A stretch of 60,000 nucleotides of DNA from positions 1,290,501 through 1,350,500 of the forward strand of contig OX442318.1 in the NCBI GenBank assembly GCA_949358305.1. Reading direction: 5' to 3'. Made by a program: the position numbers and the translations under genes. The notes under the pieces are model-generated. The model was not told where the DNA came from. It saw only the letters and a list, made by a program, of their open reading frames with translations, and searched no databases. This DNA comes from Strigamia acuminata (taxonomy: Eukaryota; Arthropoda; Chilopoda; Geophilomorpha; Linotaeniidae). Positions 1 to 10,087 of the stretch are shown here, piece by piece. Numbering within the stretch: the stretch's first letter is position 1; every line of letters starts with the position of its first letter.

Positions 1-2434
1 AGTGCACCCAGCACTTTGAACCGACTTTGCGGAGGTGTCGTAACGATAGGGCTCTCTGTCGCCAAAGGATGTACGGGACCTGATTGTTAAGTCGAGAATG
101 AGGGCACCGGTTCTTGATGTATGCGAACGTGACTGCGAGCTCGGCCCAGAGCGCATCCGGAAGTTTGGTTTCCGAAATGATCGCGCGGACGTTGTCGAGC
201 ATTGTCCTGTTTAAGCGCTCGGCCGTGCCATTCATCTGTGGCGATGACGGGTTCGTTCGTTGCCCTTGAATGCCCTTATCCTGAAGATATCGGAGAAATT
301 CGTTTGACATGAACTCTCCGCCTCGATCCGTCCGAATCGCTTTTACTCGAGAGTCTTGAATTCTTTCCACTCGAGCGACAAAGTCCTTGAAGGTTGCGAA
401 AACTTGTGATTTCAGCGCTAGCGGTATAATCCAGCAATAGCGTGTCGCGTCGTCGATGACGGTAAGGACGAAACGCGCTCCTCCAAACGATGGGATAGGG
501 GCGGGCCCCCAAATATCCATGTGGAGGAGGTCCAAAGGCTTCGTTGTCGAGGGGTTCGGATCGGGCTTGTGAGAGGCTCTAATCGATTTGGCGATCCGAC
601 AATCGTTGCAGGCCAATTCCCTGTTGACTTCCCCTGGTTGCATTCCGTAGACTTGGTCGTTTGCGGCCAACAACTTCATTCCCTTGGTGTGAAGGTGGCC
701 GAGTCGGCTATGCCATAAGCCAGTGGCGTCCTTGACGGAAGCTGGATTGGCAATGACCTTTTTCAGTTGAGACGGATTGCCGAGGGGAGGAAAGGAATTT
801 GCGTTCTGAATTGCGGTTGGATTTGCCATTGGGATTGACTGCAAGGCACCCGCATAGGATGGAGGAGTGGTCAGGTTATTATGGATTTGCGTGGGAATGG
901 GAGGAGGAATCGGATTGGTTTGAGGAGCTTGTTGTACAGAAATTTGCTTTACATGTTCAATAGCTGGCATCTCAATCCGGAAATCCGTTATTTCTCGCTG
1001 TTTCGACCCTTTTCCCTGTCTATGCTTTGAAATGTTCGGGAAATCTTCTTCGGTTGTCACGTACATTTGCGCTGGCGACGCGGGAATCGTCGGTTGTGTC
1101 GTGGGAGAGACCGTCGTCGCAAATGTCGGATTCGAACATAAACCGTCCACATAGTAAAGACCACCTCTCTCCTTTGCACGGATGAGAGGGCTGCGAATGT
1201 CCGATTGGTAAACATGAATCTCACTATTGAAAATGTGGATATGATGTCGAGCTTTATCAATCTTGGACACGGAGATCAAGTTTGCCTCGAAATTCGGCGC
1301 ATATAAGACATTGGTCAAATTAACGGTGCATCGCGTCTTGTCAATCGCTAGGAGAAGTCGAACCGTTCCTTTGCCCGTTACTTGGGACTTGCCCTGTCCT
1401 AACTCAATGTCAAATGGGATCACATCGGTGAATTCGGTGAATCCTGCACGCACGTGAGACACATGGTCTGTGGCGCCGCAATCCAGTATCCATTCATTGG
1501 ATTGCATGAAATGGGCTACTGGACGTTGGACAACTTGCGGCGCATTGACAAAGAATGTCCCCTCTCGATGTGGAAGAGAGTTTTCACGGGGTCTGGTATT
1601 ATTGACCTTCGCGGCAGCGTTTTTGTTACGCCTGCGACTCTTGCTGCGAGAATTACGTTGCAGCGTGACCGTGGGTTGATTCTGATTTTGTCGAGGTGGA
1701 CGTGGACATCGGTTCGCATAATGTCCGAATTGATCACAATTAAAACACTTCACGGTTGATAAATCGCGTGGACCAGATTTATTACGCGGCCGAAATTGTC
1801 CTTTGGAAGCATGAGCTGACGATTCAGATGATCCGAGCAGCCCAGTTGATTTGAGACGCATATGTTCGGATATCAGTTGCTCGGCAACATCCTTCGGCGT
1901 AAACTTTGGGTCTGGCCAATGATAGATCGCGAAGGTAGCCTGCGCGTATTCAGGCGGCAAACACTTTAAGTATTGATACGCGTGATGAATTGGGCTAATA
2001 ATTTCATTAACATCCCTTAATTGTCGCACGTAATTGTCCACGCGGGCAATAAAATCTGGCATGTCCTCATTGGGTTGAAGCTGCAGATTTAAGAAGTCCC
2101 AGCGCATGGCCGCTTGACGGGCCCTGGAACTTGGCGCGTAGATCTTAGCGAGCGTCTCCCACGCCTCCTTCGGCGTGTTGCAAGTCTCAAGAACTGTGCG
2201 CTTGCTGGGGCTCACGTGGATGTAAATGTGCCCTAATGCTTTGTCCTTTTTTATCATGTAACGATCGAGTTCCTTGGGCGTCAAGGTTGCAATGTGTTCC
2301 GCCTCCTTGGCCTCTGTCACGTGTCTCCAGAGCCCCTCGGATTTTAACAAGAACTGCATCGCCATCCGCCAGTCCTCGTAATTCCCGACGCCGAGGACCG
2401 GAATTAGAGCACTCGAAGCTGCTGCTTTTTGCAT
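1..2434 (-). CDS. Copia-type gag-pol polyprotein, partial (runs off left edge)
   Basis: One uninterrupted reading frame of 811 codons runs from an ATG at 2434-2432 to the window edge. Residues 1-225 look like a Copia gag. A CCHC zinc knuckle (CX2CX4HX4C) lies at residues 230-243 and an aspartic protease motif, DCGATDHV, starts at residue 318. The integrase zinc domain begins near His575 (LWHSRLGHLH, later CNDC). The integrase catalytic core has Asp661 in VIDDATRY, Asp703 in RTDRGGEF and Glu739 in NGTAERLN, which is the D,D(35)E spacing. Family knowledge: protease processes the polyprotein and integrase inserts the cDNA; RT and RNase H should follow beyond the edge. Odd point: the protease has Cys where Ser or Thr normally follows the catalytic Asp. 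The frame and its leader and LTR look intact, so the element may be young. Confidence 0.93.
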   Translation of the reverse strand, partial: MQKAAASSALIPVLGVGNYEDWRMAMQFLLKSEGLWRHVTEAKEAEHIATLTPKELDRYMIKKDKALGHIYIHVSPSKRTVLETCNTPKEAWETLAKIYAPSSRARQAAMRWDFLNLQLQPNEDMPDFIARVDNYVRQLRDVNEIISPIHHAYQYLKCLPPEYAQATFAIYHWPDPKFTPKDVAEQLISEHMRLKSTGLLGSSESSAHASKGQFRPRNKSGPRDLSTVKCFNCDQFGHYANRCPRPPRQNQNQPTVTLQRNSRSKSRRRNKNAAAKVNNTRPRENSLPHREGTFFVNAPQVVQRPVAHFMQSNEWILDCGATDHVSHVRAGFTEFTDVIPFDIELGQGKSQVTGKGTVRLLLAIDKTRCTVNLTNVLYAPNFEANLISVSKIDKARHHIHIFNSEIHVYQSDIRSPLIRAKERGGLYYVDGLCSNPTFATTVSPTTQPTIPASPAQMYVTTEEDFPNISKHRQGKGSKQREITDFRIEMPAIEHVKQISVQQAPQTNPIPPPIPTQIHNNLTTPPSYAGALQSIPMANPTAIQNANSFPPLGNPSQLKKVIANPASVKDATGLWHSRLGHLHTKGMKLLAANDQVYGMQPGEVNRELACNDCRIAKSIRASHKPDPNPSTTKPLDLLHMDIWGPAPIPSFGGARFVLTVIDDATRYCWIIPLALKSQVFATFKDFVARVERIQDSRVKAIRTDRGGEFMSNEFLRYLQDKGIQGQRTNPSSPQMNGTAERLNRTMLDNVRAIISETKLPDALWAELAVTFAYIKNRCPHSRLNNQVPYILWRQRALSLRHLRKVGSKCWVH

Positions 2435-3300
2435 CGTGAATCGCTGGACAAAACACAACGCGGAGAACACAAAGGCTCAGAGAATGGCACTGATGTGGTA
2501 CACTTGATCGGAGCACTGCACTGAAGCACGTCACTAGCACTTTCAAAGCGGAAAACCACGAATTGGGAGGCAATGCTACAATTGCCTGATAACCTGTGGT
2601 GAGTGTCCCCCTGACGTCCTTTACGACCACCTGGGGTCACGGGAATGTCAGGTGGCGCAGGGCTCAGCCTCACCACAGAATACAATGACGCGGTGCTCGG
2701 AATCGAGCGTAGGGCGCCAAGGATTCTAATAAACCCACCAAAATCCCCTCTTAAAATTAACAAAGGTAATTGCGAAAATAGGAGAAATAGGTGAATCAAC
2801 TGCGGTTGCAGTCCTCGTGCAAATGAAGGCACGGCACGGTTTTCTCGAAAAACCGGAAAAAGCGCAATTCGGACGTTAATGTCCGAATTCTTCTCGAAAA
2901 TTCGAGGCTCTTCTTCCTCTTGATCAGATCGGCGTATAACGACCGTTCTCCGGGGAACTAAGCCGCGAATAATGTCTATTCGTTTCTCGTTGCAACTGCC
3001 GCTCTTCGCTAAGCAGTGTCGAACGACGAAACCGGTGTGAAAAACTGTAAATAAATGAAAATTTGCCTCGAAAATCGCGAAAGACGCGGAAAATCGGGCA
3101 AAATTAAACAAATCAACGATGCAGATCGCTTGAAACGTCGATGGAACGTCTCGGGCGTCGTGGCGAACGTGCACAGGACGAAAATCGGCCGGAAATCGTC
3201 GAAAATCTGCAAAAATAAAATTTCGGCGCGGAAATCGCGAAATTTCGCGAATTTCACGTCGAAAATTAGCGGAAATAATTCGAAAATAGCAAGCAACCAT
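2435..3300 (-). other. Copia leader (5' UTR) between primer-binding site and gag
   Basis: This stretch lies between the primer-binding site and the gag ATG of the minus-strand Copia. It has runs of GAAAATTCG-like purine-rich sequence and several chance open frames, the longest 298 codons at 2404-3300 minus, which overlaps the gag start in another frame. None resembles a known protein. Confidence 0.6.
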
Positions 3301-3312
3301 CCTCTGCTACCA
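3301..3312 (-). promoter_or_regulatory. Primer-binding site of the minus-strand Copia
   Basis: Read on the minus strand, TGGTAGCAGAGG begins one base after the LTR terminus GCTACA. Placement and sequence resemble the tRNA-Met-type sites of many Copia elements (TGGTATCAGAGC). Confidence 0.7.
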
Positions 3313-3313
3313 A

Positions 3314-3800
3314 TGTAGCAGAGGAGTGCGCGAAATCAGTTGGATAACTGACGGGAAGCGTGTTTGCGAAGTGCGAAGCAACGCAAAATGGCGTCGTGCT
3401 TCGCGCACGAACGTTCGCGATTCGTTTCGTAAAAGCGCGCGGCCTAATGCCGCTTATATGCGCTGGAAAACTTGCACAGAAGGTGCTTAAACATAAACAC
3501 CAAGCTTAAACAAAATATACACTTTAATAAAACGAAAATATACATTACACATTGGAGAAATAGCTAGAAGACACACACCTGTGTGTTCCGCCATGTTGGA
3601 TTCAGATAACAGTGGTGGTGGCACCCTGGTGCCGGAAATTAGCATTAATTGAGAACAAATCACTTGGTGATAGAATAAATCATATAAGAACAAGACAAGA
3701 GTATGGAATTACATATGAGACATCGCTAAATAAAAGGTAACATCGAAATCAATAGAGAATAAACATATTCATCGATAAAAACACGGTCTTTAGACCAACA
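3314..3800 (-). repeat. 5' LTR (487 bp) of the minus-strand Copia
   Basis: On the minus strand it starts TGTTGG at 3800 and ends GCTACA at 3314, the canonical TG...CA termini. It is followed directly by the PBS and gag. A GCATATAAGCGG promoter-like box is shared with the LTR at 5550-6139, and the last dozen bases (CTCCTCTGCTACA) also match, so the two Copia families are related but not identical. Confidence 0.8.
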
Positions 3801-3802
3801 GC

Positions 3803-5329
3803 ACGGAACCGTCATCGTATGCCGAAATCCCGAAATTTCATGACGCCCCGAAATGGCGCGAAGCCGTTAATGAAGAACTGGGGACATTCAAAGAAAGAGA
3901 AATTTACGTGGAAGTTCCGAGACCGCCCAAGACCACCGTGTTAGGCTGTAAGTGGATTTTTAAGCTAAAATCGGATGCAGCCGGCACCATAACTCGTTAT
4001 CGCGCAAGACTCGTAGCCCAGGGCTTTCGACAAACCCTGGGAGTGGACTACGATGAGGTCTTCAGCCCGGTCGTAAACTTCGTTCTCATCCGACTTTTCT
4101 TCTGTCTTCTGGTTGTCTTGAAGGGCTGGAAAGATGCACACCTCGACGTCAAATGTGCATACCTGTACGGGGACCTGAAGCACAAGGTATACATGCGCAT
4201 CCCGGCAGGTGCAACCTGTACGAATCCCGACAACGTATGGCTGCTTGTTAAATCGCTCTACGGACTTCACCAATCAGGGAGGCAATGGTACGAAAAGTTG
4301 GATGAATCACTTCGAGCCCTCGGTTTTCGGAAAATGCCTGCTTGCAACTGCGTTTACATCTACGGCAATTGTGCAGTCATGCTGGTGTACGTCGATGACA
4401 TCGTTCTGTTTTACGCTTCCAACACCGTGTTAAACCGAATTATTCAGCTCATCACCTCGAAGTTCGATATTGTCAACCTCGGCCCCATCACGAAATTATT
4501 AGGCGTCGAATTTATCCGCGACATGGGACGCACTTTCATCACTCAGCGTTCCTACATCGCCAAACTTGTCAAAAAGTTTGAAGTATCGACGAATCGCCTC
4601 GGGAAAGTCCCAGTTACACCCGGGACAACACTCGTGAAGGGACCTACCGACAATTTGACTGACTTTCCGTATCGATCACTGATCGGATCGCTTCTATTCT
4701 TGGCATCGAGGACACGCCCCGACATCTTATTTTCCGTCATTTCGCTAAGTCAATTCAATACGTGCTACGACAGAACCCACATTCGTGCCCTTTTACAAGT
4801 ACTCCAATACGTGGCAAACACCATGGATTATTGTATCGAACTTTCAGGCTGCACGTCCAGTCAGCTTTGGGCGTATACGGATGCGTCGTGGGCAAGCGAT
4901 TTAGCTACATCTTTAAGTTTCGGCGGCTTCATAACTTATATCGGAAATGTGCCTATTGGCTGGTCGTGCCGAAAACAATCAACGGTCGCATGTTCAACTA
5001 TGGAAGCGGAATTTATTGCCCTAGTTGAATGTGTGAAAGAAACCTACTGGCTCGACCACATTTTCACCGAATTTCCGATCCTCGACCGTATTTCGCGACC
5101 GATTATTTACTCCGACGCCCTGGCCAGTATTCAATTTACATCGAATGACGTGGAGAACGCTAAAACAAAGCATATCCGCGTCAAATACCATTGGCTCAGG
5201 GAGTGGTTCACGGCAGGATGTTTTGATCTTCGTAAGGTGTCCGGCGAACGGAACGTCGCAGACATATTCACTAAATGGCTCAGCTCCGAACGTCTGCGAT
5301 CACTGATTTCAAACATCTTCCGACTGTGA
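3803..5329 (+). pseudogene. Copia reverse transcriptase-RNase H, 5' part separated by nested insertion
   Basis: An open frame of 508 codons begins immediately beside the inserted minus-strand LTR and ends with a TGA at 5327-5329. The first internal ATG is at 3908. Visible family hallmarks are the RT start (KWREAVNEEL, GCKWIFK), RARLVAQGF, DVKCAYLYGDL, YGLHQSGRQW, the catalytic VYVDDI near 4385, and RNase H residues in the TDASWASD and STMEAEF region, then KTKHIRVKYHWLRE. The reading frame itself is undamaged. Its upstream gag, protease and integrase are not adjacent. The simplest inference is that the minus-strand Copia jumped into this element, with the missing half beyond the left edge. It sits 220 bp upstream of its own 3' LTR. 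Confidence 0.9.
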
Positions 5330-5540
5330 ACTTTTACCGAGACATTATCGTGACATTCTTTATTTCTTATACCCGATTATGAGGATCATCGAGTTTCTGA
5401 GGGAATATTCGGGCTTACGCAGTGTTTTTCAATGATAGTACCCGGCTCAATGATTCGACTTTATTATTTACCTTTTTTCGTGGATCATACTGTAATTCCA
5501 GTCATTGTATATGTTTTCCCCTGATTCTATTTCCATCGAT

Positions 5541-5549
5541 AGGGGGAAT
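5541..5549 (+). promoter_or_regulatory. Polypurine tract of the plus-strand Copia
   Basis: AGGGGGAAT directly precedes the TGTTGG start of the 3' LTR, the expected place for the plus-strand DNA primer. Confidence 0.7.
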
Positions 5550-6139
5550 TGTTGGTGTATGACACCTGCTTTTAATTCGATGTGATATAGAATCACATAT
5601 TGTCTTGTATTTATCATTTATTCGTATATTTATTTAGTATTGGATATGTTTTACCTATCTGTTATTTTAGATAACAATTCCAATGTTATTTGTATGCCAA
5701 ATAGTTTATTCTCGATATTTATTATCATTGATTGTATTTATGCATGCAGCACCATGCATTTGTTAGACTTTCTATTTTAATTCCCAATGCATTATGTTCG
5801 TTTAATGCCATGCATCGCCACCAGAGTGTGCCCCACTCTCTCTTAGGTTTTCCAACATGGCGACATGCATGGTTTTTCTCTCTCTGCTTTTGTCAACTCT
5901 AAAAAGGAGTCATATTGTAAGTTTCATTTGCTTAATTAAAGCTTTTATGTTTTTACACAAGTGTATTCATTATTAGGACACCTTAAGTGTCAGTATTCGT
6001 GCATATAAGCGGCCGTAAGCCGCGCACGTAACATTAACGAATTTCCGCATCGTCGACTTCGCGTTAGTACAAGCTGTACGACACCATTCGCTTCCACTAT
6101 TCGGTTCACACCGAATTTGCGCCGCTCTCCTCTGCTACA
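5550..6139 (+). repeat. 3' LTR (590 bp) of the plus-strand Copia
   Basis: It starts TGTTGGTG after the polypurine tract and ends CTCTGCTACA. It contains the promoter-like GCATATAAGCGG box near 6001 and shares terminal blocks with the LTR at 3314-3800. The matching 5' LTR is not in this window, so the target duplication cannot be checked. Confidence 0.8.
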
Positions 6140-6219
6140 ATTTGCACCTCCGTTGTCACCACACAATGTGCAATGTTGGGCAAGATTAAAGATGGCGGAG
6201 TTTGGAGTTTCTTGCTGTC

Positions 6220-6460
6220 ACGTTGCGGTGCTGGTTTACACTTTTTTACCCCATATTAGTTCACACCTCCCAGTTACACCTGTAAGCACCATTTAGAAGC
6301 ATTACACCTTTTTACCAGAAGGTGTAACTCGGACATTTTACACCATTTTTACTCCATTTTCCTTCACTCCTCCCTGTTACACTCTTCAACACCTTTGTAG
6401 GTGTTAAAAAAATGTAAAAGATGTATTTGATGCTTTTACACCTTTTTACACCTATTATTT
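6220..6460. repeat. Degenerate TTTTTACACC-rich repeat
   Basis: Many imperfect copies of a TTTACACCTTTTTA-like motif recur (ACACCTCC, ACACCTTT, ACACCATT). No frame or TIR is visible. The surrounding 6140-6941 holds no gene I can support. Confidence 0.55.
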
Positions 6461-6941
6461 CTCCCAGTATATTTCATCAACACTGACGTAACAAGACGCA
6501 AGAGGTCCCTGAACCACAAGAAATGTGTGCAAAGTATTTCAGGCTTATAAGGTTGAAATAGAGAATTGTGTGAAAAAAAGGTAGAATTGATATTAGTATT
6601 CCAAAAGAGTCCTAAATGACAAGTTGATGGCCAAAATTGGCTAATCAGCATTTTCACTCGATAAACGACGCGTTTTGCAGCAAACACAATGGTTTGCCTT
6701 GCCTACAGAAAGAAGTAAAAAACGAATTTTTTTTCTATTTTTTTATTTGCCACATGTAGGAATTGAATACAATAATGAAATCCTCTACTTTAAAGTGCAC
6801 ACGTTTGGTTTAAGTTTAAATTTATTTGTTGAATTTGATTCTGGAAGTTCGGCAAGAACACAAAAGTTTATACCTGTGCGTTTTAAATGTTTTAAATTCA
6901 GCCAAACATGATCATTTTTGTCTATTCCGTTGTCGTGGTGA

Positions 6942-7276
6942 CTGCAATCTGTTGTCTAGGGGTCGGAGTTCCCTTGTTTAACCCACATGCTGGCTGTGCC
7001 TCTTGGGCATGCCACAGAGCAACCGACAGAGAGGTTATCCCCATGGGTGAAGGAGTCGGTAAGCTTTACTGTTTTGGCGTAATAAGTAAGCATGTGCGGT
7101 CGGCGATATTTTTTTGTTGGAGATGGTTCGTGCAAAAATAACGCCGACCGCAAGAATACATCAAGCGCGTATGCTTTTTACAATGACAACAAGGAAAGAG
7201 TAATGCACACGTAATTTACCAATTATCCAACAACAAGAAATGCTCACCCAGTTTGTTATCTGTTTTACCTTTCATT
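6942..7276 (+). repeat. Upstream flank segment duplicated at 45972-46146 and 47040-47340
   Basis: The block with CAATCTGTTGTCTAGGG and CCCACATGCTGGCTGTG recurs near 45975 and, shorter, near 47045. The following block from about 7152 (GAATACATCAAGCGCG through TTTACCTTTCATT) recurs at about 47215-47340. It is the promoter-distal flank of the duplicated channel exon 1. Confidence 0.75.
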
Positions 7277-7277
7277 A

Positions 7278-7999
7278 GGTGCGTTCAATTTGCGAAAGGA
7301 AAGAAGAATCTTTCCTTTCGTTACTTTCGCCACCGGAAGTGACGTCAAAAACGTCATTTTTACCGAAAGGAAAGTGGCCAAAGTCACTTTAGCCAAAGGT
7401 AGCGTTTGGGTTACTTTTCTTCCTTTCAGTTTTACTTTCGCGATCAGCGCATGCGCATTAGTCATTTGTTAGCCAAACCAACAATTAAGTAAAGGTTTAT
7501 TACTTGTTGTAATGATAAAACATTGTTATAACTGAAAAAACGTTCGTTTTTATCGAAAAAACGTTCGTTTTTATCGAAAAAACGTTCGTTTTTAACGAAA
7601 TACGTTCGTTTTTAACGAAATACGTTCGTTTTACCGGAAAAACGTTCGTTTTACCGGAAAAACGTTTGTTTTTATCGAAAAAACGTTAGTTTCTACCAAA
7701 AAACGTTAGTTTTTACCAAAAAACGTTAGTTTTTACCAAAAAACGTTAGTTTTTACCAAAAAACGTTAGTTTTTACCAAAAAACGTTAGTTTTTACCGAA
7801 AAAACGTTCGTTTTAATCGAAAAAACGTTTGTTAGTTACTAAAAACCAGATTAAAATCGAATTACAGCATGCTAAAACTAGAATTGACAAACAAATAGAA
7901 AGTAACAAAAAAAGTGCATTCATTCTAAAGTACTTTTTCTTCCTTTGCGAAAGTAAGAAAAGGAAAGATTTTTCTTTCCTTTCGCAAATTGAACGCACC
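7278..7999. mobile_element. 722-bp MITE with about 38-bp TIRs and TA target duplication
   Basis: Termini GGTGCGTTCAATTTGCG... and ...CGCAAATTGAACGCACC are inverted copies that stay nearly perfect for about 38 bp. TA flanks both ends (7276-7277 and 8000-8001). The paralogous flank at 47335-47345 lacks this block, giving a near-exact empty site. No transposase frame is present, so it is non-autonomous. The TA duplication fits Tc1/mariner; PIF/Harbinger (TWA) is an alternative. Confidence 0.88.
7525..7830. repeat. ACGTTCGTTTTT / ACGTTAGTTTTT minisatellite inside the MITE
   Basis: About fourteen units of roughly 20-22 bp in two subtypes (ACGTTCGTTTTTATCG and ACGTTAGTTTTTACC) lie head to tail in the MITE interior. 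Confidence 0.85.
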
Positions 8000-8146
8000 T
8001 ACTGTGTCCAAATTACTCCCTAGTTCATCATTACACCGCCCGCCCAGATCCCCTTTTACAAAATGTCTGTGAGAAATAGGTAATCGTACATTCTGTATTT
8101 AAACCGCAGATTATTGTTCTATTCTAGTTAACATCGTCTATACAAA

Positions 8147-8626
8147 ATGGACAACAACCAATCACATCGAATGTTTGGCCGAATTCAACAACTCAGGCAA
8201 AGAAAATTGCAACACATTGTTGGCACCGTCATGGCGGAGCAATCGGAGACACCGGCATTCGTCAAATCACTGAAAAACATTTCAATAAAGAAAAAATACA
8301 CATCTTATCTATTTATCACTTTACTCATTACCAATGTTGCAATGTGTGTGTACCAAACTGCAGATCGAATATTGCATTACCTGGATGAGCCAACAGCAAC
8401 TGTTGCGTACTTGATTGAAACAACCCATGGTCTTTTCCCAAATGTTTATATTATCCCAAAGACAACACAGGAACTTAACAATAAGTTAACAAAATTGCCT
8501 CGAAGGAAGTACACAGTCGAAGACTGTGGTTTATCCTTTCATGAGTTCCGAAATCTTGATAACTTTACTGACATCGTGAAATATCTGACTGTACCTAGTT
8601 ACATAACTGATGCGCACTATGCAATG
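8147..8626 (+). CDS. DEG/ENaC channel gene, exon 1 (N-terminus, TM1, early extracellular domain)
   Basis: Starts at ATG 8147 (ACAAAATGG context) and encodes 160 codons up to a GT donor at 8627. The N-terminal 50 residues are cytosolic and basic. A hydrophobic segment at residues 51-70 (LFITLLITNVAM) is TM1, followed by the family-typical short stretch and LFPNVYIIP, which stands where most family members have FPxVTxC; the Cys is replaced by Pro. DEG/ENaC proteins form trimeric, usually sodium-selective plasma-membrane channels gated by peptides, acid or mechanical force; the stimulus here cannot be inferred. A near-identical copy of this exon lies at 47484. The start is supported by conservation of the ATG and upstream 100 bp between the copies. 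Confidence 0.82.
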
Positions 8627-8682
8627 GTAAAGCTCCATTCCTCTTTCTTTCTTTTTACCAATAATTGAGCAATTCCTTCCAG

Positions 8683-8755
8683 GGTAAATCACGCATTAAT
8701 CTTACAATTCAAAATTATGATACTATTCATAGGCCTACTGCACAAGTTTCAAGTG
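8683..8755 (+). CDS. DEG/ENaC gene, exon 2
   Basis: A 73-bp exon between a TTCCAG acceptor and a GTAAGT donor, entered in phase 0 and left in phase 1. It encodes about 24 extracellular residues (KSRINLTIQNYDT). Splice-site quality and phase match with exon 3 support it. Expression data are needed for certainty. Confidence 0.65.
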
Positions 8756-8820
8756 GTAAGTTACAAAAATAAACAAAAATCTTATACACATTCATTATGT
8801 GTGAATTCATTTTCATTTAG

Positions 8821-8900
8821 CTTTGCGATTCCCATATGGAAATTTATATTACAAGATGGTGATCAAACTAAAATTCCCAGCAAGATGCGACCTCGTTTGG
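8821..8900 (+). CDS. DEG/ENaC gene, exon 3
   Basis: An 80-bp exon after a TTTCATTTAG acceptor, ending at a GTAGGC donor, phase 1 in and phase 0 out. It encodes residues such as RFPYGNLYYKMVIKLKF, an extracellular beta-rich stretch. The intron that follows is nearly 9.9 kb and full of transposable elements. Confidence 0.65.
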
Positions 8901-9139
8901 GTAGGCCTATGTGAAATAATTTAGACAAGCGTAAATCCTTTCACTGTGTATCTGCGCACTATTGGCAGAATAAAGTCCCCACCCACGTTTTGTTAAAGAT
9001 CCGCGCATTTTCAGAGACCAATTTCACAATGAAAAATTTATTGTAAATCCTTTCAAACTTCATTCCGAATTGTCCAAACTTGAAGCTTATTTCATATTTA
9101 ATGCACAATCAATTTGTTATTTTGTATTCCAGGAAAAAA

Positions 9140-9350
9140 GGTTCTGCAGAATTCTGCATGCTCTGCAGAAAAATTTTCTGCATTAAAAATTACCAAATTC
9201 TGCAGAATTCTGCAGAAAAATGTTAACCTTTTCTGCAGAATATTTTCGGCTGGCAATTTTTCTGCAGAATTCTGCAGAGAAAAAAGATTTTCTGCAGAAT
9301 TTTTTCAGCAGGCAAATTTTCTGTAGAATTCTGCAGATTTATTTTACCTG
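9140..9350. repeat. TTCTGCAGAA palindromic short repeat cluster
   Basis: About ten overlapping copies of TTCTGCAGAA or AATTCTGCAGAA (each self-complementary) sit within about 200 bp, separated by A/T tracts. They are in intron 3. No protein is expected; the ORFs that cross it are by-products of the repeat. Confidence 0.75.
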
Positions 9351-9684
9351 GGTAGTTTCACATCGACAATTTGTGACGATTCTACTTTTTAGGCTAAATT
9401 ATTAACCAGTAAACGAGATAGATAAAATAGGTCGGAACAAGACGTTACTAATTCTAGCAACAACCTGACCGAGATAAGCTATGAAAAGTATGCAAAGTGA
9501 ACGAATAACAGAATGCCTACTAACTTACAGTTTTACATGCTTTATTAACGAGATACAATTGGATCTTGGTTCTTAGGCTCGTGTAAACGGGCTGCAGCAC
9601 TGGTTGAGGATGCGGGCGGGCCAGAGGGATAAGGCTGACTTTGCGGCATCGTCACAACGAATGCTACGGAGTCGTATTCGGCTC
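9351..9684. other. Intronic sequence left of the deleted Copia
   Basis: No coding signal. On the minus strand the part beside the Copia may be the far end of the older LTR-like segment at 12702-14392, which would have been split by the Copia insertion; the end is not resolved. Confidence 0.3.
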
Positions 9685-9689
9685 CGTGG

Positions 9690-10010
9690 TGTTAGGTTAT
9701 AGTATCTTTAAATCAGTGTATACGTGTTTATGTCGTATTATCAAGCGATAATGTTTTTCCAGATCGATTTGCGCTCGTTCTGTCTTTGTGTTTGTTGATA
9801 TCAATCAATACGGTGTTTTTCATTTATAGCTTGTATATTCTGCCACGAGGTGGCACTACATGTAATATGTCATGTGACTATGAAATAAAATGTCACTCTA
9901 TGTTTAGTTTCCAATCTGAGATGACCTTGTGCATTTTATTTCACAACTGGAGTTTTTCCACATCACTGCAAAACCAGGCAATTCATACTGATTTGTAACA
10001 CTATTCAACA
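9690..10010 (+). repeat. 5' LTR of the deleted Copia
   Basis: 321 bp, differing from the 3' LTR (12374-12696) by a 2-bp indel near position 30 and only a few substitutions, so insertion is recent on an LTR-divergence clock. Confidence 0.92.
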
Positions 10011-10011
10011 A

Positions 10012-10022
10012 GGTTATGGGCC
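10012..10022 (+). promoter_or_regulatory. Primer-binding site, internal initiator-tRNA-Met type
   Basis: GGTTATGGGCC directly follows the LTR. It matches the site known from Drosophila copia, which pairs with an internal fragment of initiator tRNA-Met rather than the tRNA 3' end. Confidence 0.8.
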
Positions 10023-10087
10023 GGTATAACGTAGGAAAAACGTCCAGAGTGATTTTCAAGTATTTAGAGTCGTTTAGAGGTCACTAG

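Noticed and set aside
2187-3300. 147 and 298 codon minus-strand frames
   Set aside because: They overlap the gag start or the Copia leader in the wrong frame and look like no protein.
6942-7126. SINE or tRNA gene in the repeated flank block
   Set aside because: No A/B box pair or cloverleaf could be convincingly drawn; it is explained by segmental duplication.
9140-9350. Heat-shock-element array
   Set aside because: Heat-shock elements need GAA and TTC separated by two bases; here TTC and GAA are four apart, so spacing does not fit.
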